From NCBI RefSeq assembly GCF_004799445.1, contig NZ_SSNA01000202.1, positions 1 to 64,000 of the forward strand: DNA of 64,000 bases, given 5' to 3'. Position 1 is the first letter of the stretch, and each line of letters starts with the position of its first letter. Both the position numbers and the translations under genes were made by a program. Positions 59,687 to 64,000 of the stretch are shown in pieces. This stretch comes from Bradyrhizobium sp. Lineage in GTDB: Bacteria > Pseudomonadota > Alphaproteobacteria > Rhizobiales > Xanthobacteraceae. Below the pieces are notes generated by a model, which saw nothing but the letters and a program-made list of their open reading frames with translations, was not told the DNA's origin and made no database searches.

Positions 59687-60147
59687 AAATCAAATGCCAG
59701 CAGGACCGCTCCAAGATCAACATGCAAGAACCGCATGAGCTTCAATACTGGATCAAGCACCTCAAGGTCTCCAGCGAGCAACTTCAGAAGGCGGTGGACA
59801 AGGTCGGCAACGGCGCCGCCGCCGTCCGCAAGGAATTGGCGGCAGAGGCCGTCAAACGAGCGCGGGGTGTTCCCGGAGGCTGCAATGAGGTTCGCCAAGT
59901 CCAAGATATGATCATCTCGTGCCCCTACGTCTTCAAACCGCCATTGGAACACCTTCTCCGCGATAACGACGCTTTCCCTCGGCAGACTGCGGAGGGCCTT
60001 CGGGTTCTCCAGAGGCCCCTTCGCCTTCGCGAGCATCGCCGCAATATCCGCCACCGTGTGGCCCGTATCCTCCAGAGTGCAGATGTCCTTTCGGAGCAAT
60101 CGCCGCGCCCCCTTAGGTTTCCCTCTGGCCTTGGTCTTCTTGGACAT
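59617..60147 (-). CDS. recombinase-linked small gene, 3' end truncated
   Basis: Reading leftward from the ATG at 60147, the product begins MSKKTKARGKPKGARRLLRKDICTLEDTGHTVADIAAMLAKAKGPLENPKALRSLPRESVVIAEKVFQWRFEDVGARDDHILDLANLIAASGNTP. That is a basic tail plus a helical domain. The start is 1 bp from the stop of the recombinase remnant, as in an operon. Beyond about residue 95 the frame runs antisense through the DUF3606 gene, so the natural end is lost. I do not recognise the family. It could encode a truncated accessory protein of the mobile element. Confidence 0.4.
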   Translation of the reverse strand: MSKKTKARGKPKGARRLLRKDICTLEDTGHTVADIAAMLAKAKGPLENPKALRSLPRESVVIAEKVFQWRFEDVGARDDHILDLANLIAASGNTPRSFDGLCRQFLADGGGAVADLVHRLLKLLAGDLEVLDPVLKLMRFLHVDLGAVLLAFDFQVAHFVPLRVSAPPRRALLKRL

Positions 60148-60189
60148 CTCAGGATGCTTTCGTGTCTGGTGCAGGCCCGTGGTCACTGA
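59674..60189 (+). CDS. DUF3606 protein with its 3' end replaced by inserted sequence
   Basis: The first about 55 residues (NLKIKCQQDRSKINMQEPHELQYWIKHLKVSSEQLQKAVDKVGNGAAAVRKELA) are a DUF3606 domain, a family of small proteins normally about 55-65 aa long. The ATG at 59674 has AGGGGAA six bases upstream. After about residue 60 the frame continues to 171 aa, but that part is the antisense of a recombinase-linked gene on the minus strand. Foreign DNA therefore seems to have joined near 59840-59890, removing the natural stop. The function of DUF3606 is unknown. Confidence 0.55.
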   Translation: MGNLKIKCQQDRSKINMQEPHELQYWIKHLKVSSEQLQKAVDKVGNGAAAVRKELAAEAVKRARGVPGGCNEVRQVQDMIISCPYVFKPPLEHLLRDNDAFPRQTAEGLRVLQRPLRLREHRRNIRHRVARILQSADVLSEQSPRPLRFPSGLGLLGHLRMLSCLVQARGH

Positions 60190-60775
60190 GGCCATATCCC
60201 CCAGCATCCCACCGCGCGTGTCTCGTGTGAAAATGGATGACTTGTACGTTCTCAGGTGCGTGGTGCCAGTACAGCTCCATCCGCGCCTTCTCAGGGTCTA
60301 GAACGATGCGAGATACGGCCTGCCTGAGCGCTTGATTGGTCACCACAACATCCACGGTGTCCGCCTCTAGCGTCTTCTTCACAGCCTTGAGCCTATCGCG
60401 CACACTGGCGGTGGTGAGCGTATCCCGCTGAGCCGTAATGGTCCTCAGGCGCACTTGGGTCTCTCGCAACTCCGCGTCCTTCTCGCGTAACCTCTTTCGG
60501 GCAGCGGGGCTCTTCTCTTGGGCAGCAAGGTCCGCGAGGTCCGATGCTTCCCCGCTGTAATGAAGCTCCATGGTGACGAGGCCCGCGATTTCCCGATCCA
60601 GAGCAGCCGTGTTCCTCCCTCTTGGGGCCTCTTCGATCAACCAACCAGCGTTATCGCGGAGCGCCTTCTCGACGTCTCTGTAGGGCACCGCGAGATACTT
60701 GCAGCCTGCCGCTCTCATGTTCGCCCGGGAGCACACAAGGTACACATAGGTGCCCTTGGATAGCCGACGATGTGA
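60149..60775 (-). pseudogene. serine-recombinase C-terminal remnant
   Basis: The reading frame (about 205 aa) matches the end of large serine recombinases. A zinc-ribbon half comes first (GTYVYLVCSRANMRAAGCKYLAVPYRDVEKAL, with only part of the cysteine set). A long coiled coil follows (LADLAAQEKSPAARKRLREKDAELRETQVRLRTITAQRDTL), then a beta segment AVSRIVLDPEKARMELYWHH. The N-terminal catalytic domain with the active-site serine and the recombinase domain are missing; an in-frame stop lies near 60796. The gene is a dead fragment of a mobile element. Confidence 0.75.
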
Positions 60776-60799
60776 TGCAAGGTGTCGACTACGTTCTTT

Positions 60800-61003
60800 C
60801 TATTTGGCGCTACCGCGCAAGCCGGGACCAGCTTGCTGGTGGTCGGAAAGTGTTTGCCGGCACTCCAACGCTCTCATTACCCGAAAAACCTCCGAGGCCG
60901 CATATTGTAAGCCCACATCAGCATCCAGAAGATCGCGAAGAACAACCCGCCCAGCCCGTGCCATCTGGGGAGTGACCCCTATTGTTTCTGGGTTGGAAGC
61001 CAT
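60800..61003 (-). CDS. small hypothetical protein
   Basis: A 67-aa frame (MASNPETIGVTPQMARAGRVVLRDLLDADVGLQYAASEVFRVMRALECRQTLSDHQQAG) begins at the ATG at 61003, next to the recombinase remnant. The composition is plausible for a helical protein, but there is no good ribosome site and no recognised domain. It may be a fragment of the same mobile element or not a gene. Confidence 0.3.
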   Translation of the reverse strand: MASNPETIGVTPQMARAGRVVLRDLLDADVGLQYAASEVFRVMRALECRQTLSDHQQAGPGLRGSAK

Positions 61004-61137
61004 GCCGCGATTCCACCCCGGCACGACCAATCGCCGATAATTTAGTTTCGTGGCCTCCAGAGCCGGTGCTTTGCGCACTACCGCGTTATTCTCTAAGGGA
61101 GCAGTTGGCGGCGGCCGGCCAGCGACCGCGCCCGGCT

Positions 61138-61407
61138 TCACCGCGTATCGGCCATAGCCCCGCGGCAGCCTTCGGAGATTTCGCGCGACCACTTTCCGAT
61201 CGTGCAGGTCTGCAGCACCTTGTCGGCGACACAGAAGCCTGCCCCGTCGCTGAAAGATCGGCCGGCCCAGACGCACCCGTTGGCCGGCAGCGGAATCATC
61301 ACGGGCATGGAGTCGAACGTGGGTGCCGCAAGCGGCGGCGTTTGCTGGGCATGGGCCAGGCCAAGCAGCAACGCACTGATCGAGATCGTTCTGAAGAGCA
61401 TCAACAT
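61138..61407 (-). CDS. small secreted hypothetical protein
   Basis: The 89-aa product has a clear signal peptide (MLMLFRTISISALLLGLAHAQ) and a short mature part with four cysteines (NGCVWAGRSFSDGAGFCVADKVLQTCTIGKWSREISEGC). These are spaced as two likely disulfides. GAGGGGGAC upstream of the ATG is a strong ribosome site. The pattern (Gly-Cys...Phe-Ser-Asp-Gly-Ala) recalls small periplasmic DUF1496-type proteins. Function is unknown. Confidence 0.65.
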   Translation of the reverse strand: MLMLFRTISISALLLGLAHAQQTPPLAAPTFDSMPVMIPLPANGCVWAGRSFSDGAGFCVADKVLQTCTIGKWSREISEGCRGAMADTR

Positions 61408-61491
61408 GGATCGTCCCCCTCGCCGCTAGCTCCCAAGTATCGAAAAGCTGCGACCGCTTTTTGACATTTGGAAGGGGCGGCCGCGACCGAT

Positions 61492-61908
61492 CTACCGCTT
61501 CACCTCGACCGCCACCGGCTGACCCTTGGCCTTGATGCGGATCACGATGGTTTTGGAGTCCTTGTCGGTGGCGTTGCGGCCGAAATGCGGGGTGTTCGGC
61601 GCGGTGTAGATCGCCTCGCCAGCCTTGACGATTTTGGTGCCGACGCCCTCGATCTCGAAGGTCTGTTCGCCCTCGACCACGTAAGTGATCTCGTGCCCTT
61701 CGGGGTGCATGTGCAACGGCAAGGCGAAGCCGGGCTGCCAGGTCGAGGCGAACAGCAGCACCTCCTGCCCGGGCAGGTTGTTGAGGTCGGTCTGGAAAAT
61801 TTGTTTGGTCGCAAGCTTCGGGGCCTGGGCGTGGATGATTTCGGATGTGCCGGCGCCGAGCAGGATCCCGCCGGCGAACAGGATCGCGGCAAACATCTTC
61901 GCTTTCAT
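61492..61908 (-). CDS. exported cupin-domain protein
   Basis: The 138-aa product has a signal peptide (MKAKMFAAILFAGGILLGAGTSEIIHAQ) and a single cupin barrel. Motif 1 is LPLHMHPEGHEITYVVEGEQTFEIEG (two His and a Glu for metal) and motif 2 is YTAPNTPHFGRN with the third His. The start at 61908 follows GGGAGC; an upstream in-frame ATG (MGAAIM) is possible. Small periplasmic cupins of this kind have no assigned substrate. The gene follows the MBL-fold gene on the same strand but a terminator lies between them. Confidence 0.85.
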   Translation of the reverse strand: MKAKMFAAILFAGGILLGAGTSEIIHAQAPKLATKQIFQTDLNNLPGQEVLLFASTWQPGFALPLHMHPEGHEITYVVEGEQTFEIEGVGTKIVKAGEAIYTAPNTPHFGRNATDKDSKTIVIRIKAKGQPVAVEVKR

Positions 61909-61928
61909 GATCGCTGCTCCCAAAATTG

Positions 61929-61965
61929 AAACATAAAAAACGGGGCAGCTAAAGAGCCGCCCCGT
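61929..61965 (-). terminator. Rho-independent terminator downstream of the MBL-fold gene
   Basis: On the minus strand the stem ACGGGGC / GCCCCGT (61959-61965 with 61940-61946) is followed by the T-run TTTTTTATG (61939-61931 on the plus strand reads as A's). It lies 15 bp after the MBL-fold hydrolase stop and 20 bp before the cupin gene start. Confidence 0.8.
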
Positions 61966-61979
61966 ATTGGCGATCCCCT

Positions 61980-62951
61980 CTAAAGCAGCATCGTCATCGC
62001 TTCGGGGTAATAATGGAAACCCTCGCTGGTCTTGGCGACGTGGCCATAGCCCGGCCAGGCGAAGTGATACGACATTACCGGGATCTTGTTGGTCGCCAGC
62101 ATGTCCAGCATTTTCACCCGCGTATTGGCGGCCTGCTTCGGATCGGTGTCGTAGGAGAATTCCATCCGCGGTTTTTCCAGCAGCAACACCGCGTGGTGGG
62201 TGAGATCGCCGAGGAAGGCGAAGGATTTGCCGTTCGACGTCACCATGAACATGGTGTGACCCACGGTATGGCCGGGCGCGGACATCGCCTGGATGCCGGG
62301 CAGGAATTCCTGGCCGTCCTTGAAGTACACCAGCCGATCGCGCACCGGCATCAGGTTCTTGCGCGCGTGAATCACGAATTCCTTCAGCGGGCTGCCGAGC
62401 TTGCCTTCATCGGTCCAGAAATCGAAATCGCTCTGGGCGATGTAGTACTGCGCGTTGGGGAACAAGGGCTGGTTGTCGCCGTCGACGATGCCGCCGATAT
62501 GATCGATATGGGCGTGCGACAGCACGACCGCATCGATGTCGCCGGGCTTGATGCCGGCTTCCGCCATGCTCTTCTGCTGACGGCCGGTGGTCGGCCCGAA
62601 CAATTTGGACGTGCCCATGCCGGTGTCGAACAGCACCAGCTTGTCGCCCATGTTGACGATCGGCGAGTTCTGCTCGAGCACGACGTTGTCGGGCGACAGA
62701 AAATTGTCGCTCAGCATCTTCCGCACCTCTTCATCCGGCACGCCGATAAAGGTGCCCTTGGGAGGGCCGAGCGGCAACGGACCGTCGGAGACGACGGTGA
62801 CTTCGGCGCCACCCAGATTGAAACGGTAGAAATAGGCCGATTGGGTCCCGAGCTTCGGGGCGCGCGCCAGAGCGCTGCCGCCCAGCATGGTTGATGCGCC
62901 CAGGCCAGCACCAAGGGCGAGCAGGGACCGTCGCGAAACATCTGATGTCAT
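61980..62951 (-). CDS. Tat-exported metallo-beta-lactamase-fold hydrolase
   Basis: The 323-aa product begins with a twin-arginine signal (MTSDVSRRSLLALGAGLGASTMLGGSALARA). It has the MBL-fold metal motif LSHAHIDHIGGIV (HxHxDH) about residue 145, VLFDTGMG before it, later histidines in MSAPGHTVGHTMFMV, and LGDLTHHAVLL. The layout resembles lactonases and other MBL hydrolases of the AHL-lactonase style, but the substrate cannot be read from the sequence. The downstream T-rich hairpin ends the transcript. Confidence 0.88.
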   Translation of the reverse strand: MTSDVSRRSLLALGAGLGASTMLGGSALARAPKLGTQSAYFYRFNLGGAEVTVVSDGPLPLGPPKGTFIGVPDEEVRKMLSDNFLSPDNVVLEQNSPIVNMGDKLVLFDTGMGTSKLFGPTTGRQQKSMAEAGIKPGDIDAVVLSHAHIDHIGGIVDGDNQPLFPNAQYYIAQSDFDFWTDEGKLGSPLKEFVIHARKNLMPVRDRLVYFKDGQEFLPGIQAMSAPGHTVGHTMFMVTSNGKSFAFLGDLTHHAVLLLEKPRMEFSYDTDPKQAANTRVKMLDMLATNKIPVMSYHFAWPGYGHVAKTSEGFHYYPEAMTMLL

Positions 62952-63129
62952 GCGTCTTCCTCCACTGTTTTTATAGAATTGTGCATTTTTGCGCCCAGGC
63001 GGATTGATCCTCCACTCGATGCTACGGGCGGCAACAGGCTGCTCCCGCTTTCGCGGGCTGGCAAGAGGGATTTAGGGTTTGAAAAACGCGCAGCTGAAAC
63101 GTGTCAGCCGCATGACGAAGCGAAGAACA

Positions 63130-64000
63130 TCATTTTGCGCCGCGCTTGGCCTCGATGGTGTCCCAGATCTTCGCCGCCACATCCGGCCCGCCGAGCCGGG
63201 CGATGGCGCGAATTCCCGTGGGTGAGGTGACGTTGATCTCGGTGAGATTGCCGTCGATGACGTCGATGCCGACGAACAGCAGGCCGCGCTGGCGCAACGC
63301 CGGGCCCAGGGCGGCGCAGATCTCGCGCTCGCGCTCGGTGAGGTCGGTGGCTTGCGCCGCACCGCCGCGCACCATGTTGGAGCGCAGATCGTCCGGCGCC
63401 GGCACGCGGTTGACGGCGCCCGAGAATTCGCCGTCGACTAGGATGATGCGCTTGTCGCCATGCTTGACCTCGGGGAGAAAGCGCTGGATCACCCATTGCT
63501 CCCTGAAGGTCACGGAAAACATGTCGAACAGCGAGCCGAAATTCATGTCCTGCGGCATGATGCGAAACACCGCCGCGCCGCCGTGGCCGTGCAGCGGCTT
63601 CATCACCACCGCGCCATGCTCGTCGCGGAACGCGTTGATCTCCTCGAGGTCGCGCGAGATCAGCGTCGGCGGCATCAAATGCGGGAAATCCATCACGAAG
63701 ATCTTTTCCGGCGCGTTGCGCACGCTGGCCGGGTTGTTGACGACCAGCGTCTTCGGATGCAGCCGCTCCAGCAGATGCGTCGAGGTGATGTAGGCGAGAT
63801 CGAACGGCGGGTCCTGCCGCAGCAGGATGACGTCGAAGGCGGCGAGCGATTCGCGCCTCGGCTCGCCGAGGGTGAAATGGTCTTCCACGTCGTCGCGCAC
63901 GGACAGCGTCTGTACCGGCGCCACCACCTCCTCGCTTTTCAGCGAGAGTTTGTCCGGCGTGTAGTAGGACAGCCCGTGGCCGCGCTTCTGCGCTTCCAAT
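63130..64000 (-). CDS. gshB: glutathione synthetase, 3' part
   Basis: The gene enters from the right edge; the visible 289 residues are the C-terminal nine-tenths of the enzyme that joins gamma-glutamylcysteine to glycine. ATP-grasp features are present: FDVILLRQDPPFDLAYITSTHLLE, VVNNPASVRNAPEKIFVMDFPHLMPPTLISRD, VVMKPLHGHGGAAVFRI, and the metal site GLLFVGIDVIDGNLTEINVTSPTGI. The family length of about 315 suggests roughly 25 residues lie outside. The true start codon is not in the window; the TTG at 63999 is internal. Confidence 0.96.
   Translation of the reverse strand, partial: LEAQKRGHGLSYYTPDKLSLKSEEVVAPVQTLSVRDDVEDHFTLGEPRRESLAAFDVILLRQDPPFDLAYITSTHLLERLHPKTLVVNNPASVRNAPEKIFVMDFPHLMPPTLISRDLEEINAFRDEHGAVVMKPLHGHGGAAVFRIMPQDMNFGSLFDMFSVTFREQWVIQRFLPEVKHGDKRIILVDGEFSGAVNRVPAPDDLRSNMVRGGAAQATDLTEREREICAALGPALRQRGLLFVGIDVIDGNLTEINVTSPTGIRAIARLGGPDVAAKIWDTIEAKRGAK

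Noticed and set aside
61005..61035. tRNA-like 3' end (CCCCGGCACGACCA) that might be an attachment site of the recombinase element
   Set aside because: No T-arm or matching acceptor sequence could be found upstream, so it is not a tRNA or a convincing fragment.

Overview
The window is GC-rich chromosomal DNA from an alphaproteobacterium. Gene content, gene order and intergenic repeat families all point to the Bradyrhizobium/Rhodopseudomonas group (Nitrobacteraceae). Examples are the tad/cpa pilus genes, tandem glnK-amtB pairs, the block ftsK-lolA-xth, and the chain mnmE-mnmG-rsmG-parA-parB beside rho and hemJ. No rRNA, tRNA or CRISPR was found. The taxonomic call is inference from gene neighbourhoods and protein families; no database search was run.

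Layout. 0-5 kb: the end of cpaB, then cpaC-cpaD-cpaE of a Flp/Tad pilus operon, a convergent TadD-like TPR lipoprotein and a PilZ protein. cpaF/tadB/tadC do not follow cpaE. 5.5-10 kb: a Trm112-like protein, an alpha/beta hydrolase broken by two frameshifts, a UbiH-type monooxygenase, TesB thioesterase and a GYF-domain membrane protein. 10-14 kb: two glnK-amtB pairs; the second has a near-perfect sigma-54 promoter and a strong terminator. 14-22.7 kb: DapC-like aminotransferase, FtsK, LolA, exonuclease III, a cyclic-nucleotide-binding protein, a response regulator, an L,D-transpeptidase-like protein and a YggS-type protein. 22.7-29 kb: a diguanylate cyclase, leuS, lptE and holA.

29-41 kb is the replication and segregation centre. 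parB, parA, rsmG, mnmG, mnmE, rho and hemJ all run leftward. The kinase/pyrophosphorylase gene, maf, coaE and dnaQ all run rightward. Between the two blocks (37394-37866) lies a gene-free stretch rich in DnaA-box-like and GANTC sequences, which I propose as oriC. Four parS palindromes lie 4-6 kb away, one of them inside rsmG.

41-54 kb: secB, a Tim44-like protein, mltA, an Smr protein, an unknown membrane protein, the cluster hslV-GNAT-DUF2585-hslU, and the histidine operon hisB-DUF2628-hisH-hisA-hisF-hisE ending in coaA. 54-64 kb: an alpha/beta hydrolase, a hybrid histidine kinase, a repeat-rich accessory patch with small genes and a truncated serine recombinase next to a DUF3606 gene, then a cupin protein, a Tat-exported metallo-beta-lactamase-fold hydrolase and the 3' part of gshB.

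The most notable points are the oriC/parS arrangement, the duplicated glnK-amtB units with different promoters, the recombinase scar at the DUF3606 gene, and several families of palindromic intergenic repeats, one of which abuts a start codon. I did not find a convincing new multigene system.
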